Origin: an uncultured Clostridia bacterium
Lineage (GTDB): Bacteria; Bacillota; Clostridia; Oscillospirales; Oscillospiraceae
DNA: 5,116 bases
NCBI GenBank assembly: GCA_946060825.1
Contig: CAMGPO010000112.1
Span: forward strand, 1-5,116
Reading direction: 5' to 3'
Shown here: positions 1 through 5,116 of the stretch, one piece after another
Layout: every line of letters starts with the position of its first letter
Numbering within the stretch: the first letter of the stretch is position 1
Translations under genes and position numbers: made by a program
Notes under the pieces: generated by a model
Databases searched by the model: none
What the model was told of the DNA's origin: nothing
What the model saw: only the letters and a program-made list of their open reading frames with translations

Positions 1-92
1 GCGAAAAATCCGAGTATTTTACCGGCTTTTGGGATCCTGGGCTTCATCGCGCGGGAGGATTCCGATATGCCATTTTTGCAACCGTGCCGTCT

Positions 93-1838
93 TTACGCGC
101 TGCGGCGGGCCTGAGCGTCCAGCAGCTCCTTCGTCAGGCCGACGCGGTTTGTCTTGAAGTGGAAGAAGGGACGGCTGGGAACGGAGAGGATCTCAACCGG
201 GCGCATATGGGGCTCCAGCGCCTCGTTGACCTGGTCGCGCACGCTGTCCACACTGTAGCCGTCCTCCAGGGCGACGTACAGGTAGGGCAGGAAGCAGCCG
301 GGATGGTCCCGGTCGGGGATGACCACGAAGAACTCGTCGTCGATGCCCTCGATCTCCGCGTCCGCCACCTGGTTCTCCAGATGGAGGGTGTCCAGATAGC
401 CGCCGCCGTGGCGCGGGCTCTTGCCGCGGGACAGGACAAAGACGTTGCCGTCCTCGTTCATGTAGCCGGTGTCGCCCATGTGGAGCCACATCTTGCCGTC
501 CTCATGGCGCATGAGCACCTTTCTGGTGGCGGCCTCGTTGTCGTAGCCCAGCATGACGCCGGGGCCGGAGACGCAGATTTCACCCGTCTCGTTGTAGCCC
601 AGCTCCTTCGTGGTGCCGTGCTTGAAGATGCCGACCGTAGTGAGCGGCATGGGGATGCCCACGTTGCCGTCGCCGAAGGCGATGTTGCTGAAGGGCAGGG
701 TGACGGTGGAGCCGACCTCGCTGCTGCCGTAGTTGGAGGCGAAGGTGAAGTGGCAGTTGTGGTCGTCGAAGAACTTCTGGATGCGGCGGATCTGGCGGTT
801 GTTCATCGCCTCGCAGCCCGTGCCGGAGGACAGCAGGTGGGACATATCATAGTCGTCGGGCACGCGGCCATTGTTCATCAGGATCTCGATGAACATGGGG
901 ATGGTGGGCCAGAGGTTGGGACGGTAGCGCATGAACTCGAGGTCCACGTCGTGAACGTCGCAGAAGGGATCCAGAATCAGCAGCTTGTTGGAGGCCAGGG
1001 GCATGAGGATCATGGAGACCACGATGGCGATCAGGCAGGGCGGCAGAATTGTCAGCAGCCAGGTGGGGCGGAAGCCGTCCACCGCGCCGTACATATTCAA
1101 CTGGGCCACAACGCCCAGCATGGTGCGGGCAGAATGAATGACCTGCTTGGAGGGGCCGGTCGCGCCGCTGGTGTAAGCCCGGAACAGGGGGCGGTCGATG
1201 TCCGCAGGGGCCTCCACCGGGCCGTTGTACATGGCGCCGCGGGCAAGGAACACAGCCCAGCCCTCGACGGCGGAGCCGGAGGCGCAGGGGCCGGTATAGT
1301 TGGAATCCAGCGCGTTGAGCACATAGTCGGGAATTGCCTTCCGGCCGCAGCACTGGGTCGGGTTCACCAGGACGACCTTCTTCACGCCGCTGCCCGCCAG
1401 ATAGGCCTCCAGCTCGGTCTGGGTCAGGAAGTCGTGGGCGATCATCGCCTTGGCGCCGGAGGCGCGGACGGCGTCCACATTCTCCTGCAGGGTGTTGTCC
1501 CGGCAGAGCAGGGACGCGCCGATCTTCTCGGCCGCCAGCAGCAAATAGACAAATTCAGGAACAGAGCGGAGAAACACGGGGATCTGGTCGCCGGGGCCGA
1601 AGCCGATGGCCTTCAGGGACCGGGCCGCCGCGTCGGACTGGGCGAAGAGTTCGCGCCAGGTGATATCGGCGCCGTAGTAATGCATGGCAACCGTGTCAAG
1701 ACCGGGCATCATGCTTTCCAGATACTGGTGCAGCGTGCAGGCCGGCGCCTTCAGATTGTCCAGGAGCTCCTGGGGATAGAACTTCAGCCAGGGCTTATCG
1801 ACACTGGGTTTTCCCGTCATGGTAGTGGATTTCTGCAT
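93..1838 (-). CDS. Divergent AMP-forming acyl-CoA synthetase-like protein (ANL superfamily)
   Basis: The 581-residue protein has the layout of an AMP-binding (ANL) enzyme, which activates a carboxylic acid as acyl-AMP and usually transfers it to CoA. Visible motifs are an A1-like ITWREL near residue 59, the phosphate loop TSGATGPSK at 223-231 (family form TSGTTGxPK), YGSSE at 370-374, GEICVSGPGVMLGY at 419-432, and the ribose-binding Asp in HMGDTGYMNEDG (D456). After R471 the hinge region reads RGKSPRHGGG, and the usual PxEIE stretch is poorly kept. The C-terminal A10 region reads FKTNRVGLTK (561-570), with Leu where the adenylation Lys of GK normally follows Gly. A strongly hydrophobic run lies at about 261-282 and may line the acyl pocket. 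The ATG start is supported by AGGAG at 1848-1852, 9 nt upstream; Met7 is a weaker alternative. The argF terminator separates this gene from the arginine operon. The class is fairly secure, but the substrate is unknown and full activity is doubtful. Confidence 0.88.
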   Translation of the reverse strand: MQKSTTMTGKPSVDKPWLKFYPQELLDNLKAPACTLHQYLESMMPGLDTVAMHYYGADITWRELFAQSDAAARSLKAIGFGPGDQIPVFLRSVPEFVYLLLAAEKIGASLLCRDNTLQENVDAVRASGAKAMIAHDFLTQTELEAYLAGSGVKKVVLVNPTQCCGRKAIPDYVLNALDSNYTGPCASGSAVEGWAVFLARGAMYNGPVEAPADIDRPLFRAYTSGATGPSKQVIHSARTMLGVVAQLNMYGAVDGFRPTWLLTILPPCLIAIVVSMILMPLASNKLLILDPFCDVHDVDLEFMRYRPNLWPTIPMFIEILMNNGRVPDDYDMSHLLSSGTGCEAMNNRQIRRIQKFFDDHNCHFTFASNYGSSEVGSTVTLPFSNIAFGDGNVGIPMPLTTVGIFKHGTTKELGYNETGEICVSGPGVMLGYDNEAATRKVLMRHEDGKMWLHMGDTGYMNEDGNVFVLSRGKSPRHGGGYLDTLHLENQVADAEIEGIDDEFFVVIPDRDHPGCFLPYLYVALEDGYSVDSVRDQVNEALEPHMRPVEILSVPSRPFFHFKTNRVGLTKELLDAQARRSA

Positions 1839-1965
1839 CTCTCAATTCTCCTACTCTGTCAATCATTTTTACCGGCATGGTTCCGCCAGGCGTCCGGCGG
1901 CGGCCGGTCAGGTCCGTGAAATTGGGAAACGGCACAACCGATTCCATAGAAAGCGCCCGCCAAAG

Positions 1966-1979
1966 CACAAGATCTTGTG
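1966..1979. promoter_or_regulatory. Perfect 14-bp palindrome, candidate operator
   Basis: CACAAGATCTTGTG is an uninterrupted perfect inverted repeat, 127 nt upstream of the synthetase ATG and downstream of the promoter-like hexamers. Short perfect palindromes in leaders are typical binding sites for dimeric repressors such as TetR- or MarR-type proteins, which often control acyl-CoA metabolism genes. No regulator gene is in the window and no second copy was seen, so the operator role is inference. It has no loop, so it is unlikely to act mainly as an RNA hairpin. Confidence 0.35.
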
Positions 1980-2008
1980 ACAGTACGGGCCTCCTTCTTC
2001 TTGACATA

Positions 2009-2053
2009 ACTATAGTAATTTTCCATTATGAATGCACGTGAATCAAGTTGAAA
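2009..2053 (-). promoter_or_regulatory. Weak candidate promoter for the acyl-CoA synthetase gene
   Basis: This AT-rich block in otherwise GC-rich DNA is the most plausible promoter site between the argF terminator and the synthetase. On the minus strand CATAAT (2025-2030, 5 of 6 to the -10 consensus) lies 17 nt after TTTCAA (2048-2053, only 3 of 6 to the -35 consensus). An alternative -10, TATAGT at 2009-2014, has no good -35 partner. If the first pair is used, the untranslated leader is roughly 180 nt. The need for a promoter here follows from the terminator upstream; the exact hexamers are uncertain. Confidence 0.25.
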
Positions 2054-2093
2054 GAAAGATTGGCACATTTTTCATGTGGAATTCCAGCGCTCC

Positions 2094-2138
2094 AAAAAGG
2101 GCGCGGTCCGGAACTTTCCGCTCCGGGACCGCGCCCTT
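2094..2138 (-). terminator. Rho-independent terminator after argF
   Basis: A 15-bp stem formed by 2097-2111 and 2123-2138, with one bulged G, encloses an 11-nt loop. Its core is GGGCGCGGTCC pairing with GGACCGCGCCC. On the minus strand the stem runs into a five-T tract (2094-2098). It begins 45 nt after the argF stop codon, the expected place for the end of the argGHF transcript. On the plus strand the hairpin is followed only by a broken T-rich stretch (TTGCCTTCCTTATTT), so reverse-direction termination would be weaker. Confidence 0.9.
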
Positions 2139-2183
2139 GCCTTCCTTATTTATAAATATGAATCACACTGCATACGGGGTGCT

Positions 2184-3176
2184 TCACAGCGTGGCGGCCA
2201 TGACCGCCTTGATCGTGTGCATCCGGTTCTCCGCCTCGTCAAAGACGATGGACTGGGGCCCTTCAAAGACCGCGTCCTCCACCTCCATGCAGCAGCGGCC
2301 GAATTTCTCCCCCATCTCTTTGCCGACGGCGGTGTTGAGATCGTGGAAGGACGGCAGGCAGTGCATAAAGACGGCCTGGGGTCCGGCGGCCTTCATCAGC
2401 GTCTCCGTGACGCAGTAGGGCGAGAGCTGGGCAATCCGTTCGGCCCAGACCTCCACCGGCTCGCCCATGGAGACCCAGACGTCGGTGTAGAGGACATCGG
2501 CCCCGGCCACAGCGGTCAGGGGATCCTCCTCGAATTCGAGGACCGCACCGGTCTCTGCGGCGACGGCCCGGCAGGTCTCGACCAGGGCCTCATCCGGGAG
2601 GTAGGCCTTCGGGGCGCAGGCCACGAAGTGCATCCCCAGCTTGGCGCAGCCCACCATCAGGGAGTTACCCATGTTGTAGCGGGCGTCGCCCAGGTAGACC
2701 AGCTTTTTGCCGGCAAGGGTTCCAAAGTGCTCCCGAATGGTCAGCATATCCGCCAGAATCTGGGTGGGATGGAACTCATTGGTCAGACCATTCCAGACCG
2801 GAACGCTGGAGTAGTCCGCCAAGGCCTGGACAATCTCCTGGCCATAGCCCCGGTACTCGATGCCGTCGTACATTCTCGAGAGGACGCGGGCCGTGTCTGC
2901 GATGCTCTCCTTTTTGCCGATCTGGGAACCGGAGGGGTCGAGGTAGGTGGTCTGCATACCCAGGTCGTGGGCCGCCACCTCGAAGCTGCAGCGGGTACGG
3001 GTGGAGGTCTTTTCAAAAATCAGGGCGATGTTTTTGCCCGGGAAATAGTTGTGGGGAACGCCGTCCTTCTTCTTTGCCTTGAGGTCGGCGGCCAGGTCGA
3101 TGAGGCCGGTGATCTCTTCTGGCGTGAAGTCCAGGAGCTTCAGGAAGTCCCGGCCCTTGAGTTCGCTGATCTGCAA
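2184..3176 (-). CDS. argF: Ornithine carbamoyltransferase
   Basis: This cytoplasmic enzyme makes citrulline from ornithine and carbamoyl phosphate, the sixth step of arginine synthesis. The 330-residue sequence carries the carbamoyl-phosphate motif STRTR (58-62), the GSQIGKKES loop (83-91), HPTQ (136-139), the ornithine-binding DVWVSMGE (232-239) and the catalytic HCLP (272-275). The length and several blocks, including the C-terminal [15 protein letters not shown], match the Escherichia coli ArgI/ArgF and ArcB type rather than the shorter (about 310-residue) type common in other bacteria. The catabolic ArcB role is possible on sequence alone, but position directly after argG and argH argues for biosynthesis; no arcA or arcC is present here. 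The start is TTG, placed by GAGGA 7 nt upstream; there is no in-frame ATG near the expected N terminus. It is the last gene before a strong terminator. Confidence 0.96.
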   Translation of the reverse strand: MQISELKGRDFLKLLDFTPEEITGLIDLAADLKAKKKDGVPHNYFPGKNIALIFEKTSTRTRCSFEVAAHDLGMQTTYLDPSGSQIGKKESIADTARVLSRMYDGIEYRGYGQEIVQALADYSSVPVWNGLTNEFHPTQILADMLTIREHFGTLAGKKLVYLGDARYNMGNSLMVGCAKLGMHFVACAPKAYLPDEALVETCRAVAAETGAVLEFEEDPLTAVAGADVLYTDVWVSMGEPVEVWAERIAQLSPYCVTETLMKAAGPQAVFMHCLPSFHDLNTAVGKEMGEKFGRCCMEVEDAVFEGPQSIVFDEAENRMHTIKAVMAATL

Positions 3177-3190
3177 TTTGGTTTCCTCAT
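3177..3190 (-). promoter_or_regulatory. argF ribosome binding site overlapping the argH stop codon
   Basis: On the minus strand the sequence reads ATGAGGAAACCAAATTG. The TGA is the argH stop (3187-3189), GAGGA (3184-3188) is the argF Shine-Dalgarno, and the terminal TTG is the argF start, 7 nt further on. The ATG overlapping the argH stop is in another frame and is not the argF start. The arrangement implies translational coupling of argF to argH. Confidence 0.75.
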
Positions 3191-4572
3191 TTCTCTGTGT
3201 CGTTCAATAAGGCGCGGAGCCATTCGAGCTGGGCCAGAACCGACGCCTTGCCGGTGCCGCCCTCGCTGGTGCGCTTCTCCACGCAGGTCTCGAGGCGGAT
3301 GGCGTCGTAGACGTCGCTGTCGAACAGGCTGCTCAGCTCTTTGTAGCGGGCGAAGGGCACCGTCTCCAAAACCTGACCGTTTTTCATGCACTCGGTGACG
3401 AGGCCGCCGGTCAGCTTGTAGGCCGAGCGGAAGGGCATCCCCTTTTTGACCAGATAGTCGGCCAGATCGGTGGCGTTGATGAAGCCCTTCTGAGCAGCGT
3501 GGCGCATATTTTCTTTCTGCACCTTCATGGTGGCGAGCATCGGCGTGAAGATGTCGAGGCACTGCTTGACCGTGTCCACGGCGTCGAAGATGGCCTCCTT
3601 GTCCTCCTGCATATCCTTGTTGTAGGCCAGGGGCAGGCCCTTGAGCATGGTCAGGGTGCCCATCAGGTCGCCGTAGACCCGGCCCGTCTTGCCCCGCACC
3701 AGCTCCGCCATGTCGGGGTTCTTCTTCTGGGGCATGATGCTGGAGCCGGTGGTGTAGCCGTCGTCCAGCTCGATGAAGTGGAATTCCCAGCTTGCCCAGA
3801 GGATGATCTCCTCGCTGAAGCGGGAAAGATGCATCATCATCAGGGCGAAGGCCGAGAGCAGCTCCACGCAGAAGTCCCGGTCGGAGACGGCGTCGATGCT
3901 GTTGCGGCAGGGGCCGTCGAAGCCCAGGGCCTTTGCAGTCATCTGCCGGTCGGTGGGATAGGTCGTGCCGGCCAGGGCGCAGGCCCCGAGGGGCGACTCG
4001 TTCATCCGCTTCACCGCGTCGCTGAGACGGCCGAGGTCGCGGGTGAACATCATGGCGTAGGCCAGCAGGTGGTGGGCGAAGAGGATGGGCTGGGCCCGCT
4101 GGAGGTGGGTGTAGCCCGGGAGGATCGTATCGACGTTGGCCTCGGCCTGATCCGCGATGGCTGTGAGCAGGGCTTTGAGCTTTTCTTCGACGGCGGCGGC
4201 CTCGTCCCGGAGGTACATCCGGAGGTCGACGGCCACCTGATCGTTCCGGCTCCGGGCCGTGTGGAGCCGCTTGCCCACGTCGCCCAGGCGGTCGGTCAGC
4301 ACCTGCTCGATGAACATATGGATGTCCTCGGCGGCGGGATCGATGGTCAGCTTCCCCGATTCCAGCTCCTCGAGGATGTCCCCGAGGGCGTCGACCAGCA
4401 GGGCCGCGTCGGAGGCCGGGAGAATGCCGCAGGCCGCGAGCATATTCGCATGGGCCATGGAGCCGCAGATGTCCTGGCGGTACATCCGCTGATCCACGCC
4501 GATGGAGGAATTGAAGTCGTCGGCCAGCTTGCTGGCCGCGCCGGAGGTACGCCCGGCCCACAGCTTTTCCAT
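3187..4572 (-). CDS. argH: Argininosuccinate lyase
   Basis: This enzyme splits argininosuccinate into arginine and fumarate, the last step of arginine synthesis, as a cytoplasmic homotetramer of the fumarase/aspartase superfamily. The three family blocks are visible: SRNDQ (108-112), [10 protein letters not shown] with the catalytic-site His (H156), and the signature [11 protein letters not shown] (276-286), whose mobile loop carries the catalytic serine. [11 protein letters not shown] (224-234) is also typical. The length of 461 residues is normal for the family, and there is no frameshift or missing key residue. The ATG start is well supported by AAAAGGAG (4580-4587), 7 nt upstream. It follows argG after an unusually long 238-nt spacer that holds a palindromic repeat element, and it runs straight into argF, whose ribosome site overlaps the argH stop. 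Identification is essentially certain. Confidence 0.98.
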   Translation of the reverse strand: MEKLWAGRTSGAASKLADDFNSSIGVDQRMYRQDICGSMAHANMLAACGILPASDAALLVDALGDILEELESGKLTIDPAAEDIHMFIEQVLTDRLGDVGKRLHTARSRNDQVAVDLRMYLRDEAAAVEEKLKALLTAIADQAEANVDTILPGYTHLQRAQPILFAHHLLAYAMMFTRDLGRLSDAVKRMNESPLGACALAGTTYPTDRQMTAKALGFDGPCRNSIDAVSDRDFCVELLSAFALMMMHLSRFSEEIILWASWEFHFIELDDGYTTGSSIMPQKKNPDMAELVRGKTGRVYGDLMGTLTMLKGLPLAYNKDMQEDKEAIFDAVDTVKQCLDIFTPMLATMKVQKENMRHAAQKGFINATDLADYLVKKGMPFRSAYKLTGGLVTECMKNGQVLETVPFARYKELSSLFDSDVYDAIRLETCVEKRTSEGGTGKASVLAQLEWLRALLNDTEK

Positions 4573-4602
4573 AGTAATGCTCCTTTTGGGTTGGTGCAGT
4601 TT

Positions 4603-4623
4603 GGCGCGCCGAGTCGTCGCGCC
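4603..4623. repeat. Small GC-rich hairpin upstream of argH
   Basis: GGCGCG (4603-4608) pairs perfectly with CGCGCC (4618-4623) around a 9-nt loop. It lies 15 nt upstream of the AAAAGGAG ribosome site of argH in the transcript. There is no T tract after it, so it is not a terminator. It may be an RNA stability or translation-modulating stem, or a second dispersed repeat next to the larger palindromic element. The pairing is visible in the sequence; any role is inferred. Confidence 0.5.
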
Positions 4624-4646
4624 CTACAAAGAATGCTTTTTCGCAA

Positions 4647-4808
4647 GGGCTGCACCGCATGATTCGGCAAGAGCGAATTGCGAGTAAATTTTGTGTCCTG
4701 ACGCGGCGTGGCCTCGCAGGAATACTTTGTGTATTTCAAGAGGCCGCAACAAAGTCAGGGCGCAAAAGATCCGCAAGGCGCCGCAGCCGCAATGATGCGG
4801 TGTAGCCC
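4647..4808. repeat. Nested palindromic, MITE-like element between argG and argH
   Basis: This 162-nt stretch is one long interrupted palindrome. The ends (4647-4667 and 4787-4808) are inverted copies of GGGCT-R-CACCGCAT-S-ATT-CGG with two mismatches and one extra base. Inside, five paired blocks share the same centre near 4728: TTGCG/CGCAA (4678-4682 with 4772-4776), TTTTG/CAAAA (4689-4693 with 4763-4767), CCTGAC/GTCAGG (4697-4702 with 4754-4759), GGCCTC/GAGGCC (4710-4715 with 4740-4745) and AATAC/GTATT (4721-4725 with 4731-4735), around the 5-nt loop TTTGT. No transposase or credible ORF is inside and no clear target duplication is seen. It starts 2 nt after the argG stop, so it is transcribed with the operon. 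A non-autonomous mobile repeat or a conserved RNA fold are both possible. Confidence 0.75.
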
Positions 4809-4810
4809 AT

Positions 4811-5116
4811 TTAAATCTTCCCCTGCTCCCGGAGGGCCTGGACTTTGTCCGGCAGGCCCCAGAGGTTGATGAAGCCGGTGGCCTGGCTCTGGTCGTAGTC
4901 GCTCTCGCCGAAGGTGACGAGCTGCTCAGAGTACAGCGTCTCGGGCGAGGTGATGGAGGAGGTGATGATGTTGCCCTTGTAGAGCTTCAGCTTGACGGTG
5001 CCGGTCACGTGCTCCTGGGTCTTGTCGGCGAAGGCCGAGAGGGCCTCCCGCAGGGGCGAGAACCACTTGCCGTTGTACACGAGGTCGGCGAAGTCGACGG
5101 CCAGCTTGCTCTTCAT
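4811..5116 (-). CDS. argG: Argininosuccinate synthase, C-terminal part (5' end outside the window)
   Basis: The 101 visible residues are the C-terminal end of ArgG, which joins citrulline and aspartate with ATP to make argininosuccinate. Recognisable blocks are [16 protein letters not shown] (residues 11-26 of the fragment), [13 protein letters not shown] (37-49), [11 protein letters not shown] (61-71) and GFINLWGLP (81-89), which form the oligomerisation tail of the family. The complete protein is usually about 400 residues, so some 300 residues lie beyond the right edge, and the Met at the edge is internal rather than a start. The gene ends in TAA at 4811-4813, immediately followed by the palindromic element. 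It is the upstream partner of argH and argF; its promoter and any arginine-responsive operator are outside the window. Confidence 0.95.
   Translation of the reverse strand: MKSKLAVDFADLVYNGKWFSPLREALSAFADKTQEHVTGTVKLKLYKGNIITSSITSPETLYSEQLVTFGESDYDQSQATGFINLWGLPDKVQALREQGKI

Noticed and set aside
1..47. Possible start of a further minus-strand gene (MKPRIPKAGKILGFF, running off the left edge)
   Set aside because: Only 15 codons are visible and no ribosome site precedes the ATG, so it cannot be supported from this window.
54..114. GGGAGG followed 8 nt later by ATG on the plus strand (67)
   Set aside because: The frame stops after 15 codons and overlaps the 3' end of the synthetase gene. It is most likely chance.
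1883..1907. GC-rich hairpins (CCGCC/GGCGG and CCGGC/GCCGG) in the synthetase leader
   Set aside because: The arms are 5 bp, made of simple GC repeats and mutually overlapping, as expected by chance in GC-rich DNA. No T tract follows.
84..1919. A 611-codon open frame on the plus strand opposite the acyl-CoA synthetase gene
   Set aside because: It is antisense to a recognisable enzyme and has a low-complexity Ala/Gly/Val/His/Asp-rich composition typical of mirror frames in GC-rich DNA. No domain was recognised.
1859..2068. A 69-codon minus-strand frame in the synthetase leader (includes MENYYSYVKKKEAR)
   Set aside because: There is no Shine-Dalgarno before either ATG, it overlaps the candidate promoter, and no similarity was recognised.
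3140..4660. A 506-codon minus-strand frame overlapping argH in another frame
   Set aside because: It is rich in Arg, Gly and Pro, overlaps the well-supported argH throughout, and crosses the palindrome spacer. It is a frame shadow.
3499..4662. A 387-codon open frame on the plus strand opposite argH
   Set aside because: It mirrors argH and has the same shadow-type composition; it has no recognisable domain.
4573..4810. A promoter for argHF inside the palindromic element (TTGAAA on the minus strand)
   Set aside because: No acceptable -10 hexamer lies at 16-18 nt from it, and the bases belong to the palindrome arms.

Overview
The window is a stretch of GC-rich bacterial chromosome in which every convincing gene lies on the minus strand. 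The strong AGGAG-type ribosome binding sites, the protein sequences and the style of the intergenic repeats suggest a GC-rich gut-type Firmicute (Clostridia, Oscillospiraceae-like). That placement is an inference from general character, not from a marker gene.

Read in the direction of transcription (right to left), the first block is the end of an arginine biosynthesis operon: the C-terminal part of argG (argininosuccinate synthase, cut by the right edge), argH (argininosuccinate lyase, complete) and argF (ornithine carbamoyltransferase, complete). Together they supply the last three steps of arginine synthesis: ornithine to citrulline (ArgF), citrulline plus aspartate to argininosuccinate (ArgG), and argininosuccinate to arginine plus fumarate (ArgH). 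argH and argF are tightly coupled: the argF Shine-Dalgarno overlaps the argH stop codon and argF starts with TTG. A strong Rho-independent terminator follows argF at about 2094-2138.

argG and argH are instead separated by 238 nt. About 162 nt of this (4647-4808) is one long interrupted palindrome with roughly 21-nt imperfect terminal inverted repeats and five nested internal stems, all centred on the same point. It begins 2 nt after the argG stop codon and looks like a small non-autonomous (MITE-like) repeat element inside a transcribed operon spacer. A second small GC-rich hairpin (4603-4623) sits between it and the argH ribosome binding site.

Beyond the terminator, a 345-nt intergenic region (1839-2183) leads to a separate gene for a divergent AMP-forming acyl-CoA synthetase-like protein (93-1838). 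Its leader holds weak promoter-like hexamers, a near-perfect Shine-Dalgarno with no standard start codon at the right distance, and a perfect 14-bp palindrome that could be an operator. The synthetase keeps the overall ANL-superfamily layout, but several core motifs are altered, so its substrate and even its activity are uncertain. The first 92 bases are downstream flank with no supported gene.

There is no sign of a CRISPR array, tRNA, rRNA, transposase or defence system. The most unusual item is the nested palindromic element between argG and argH.
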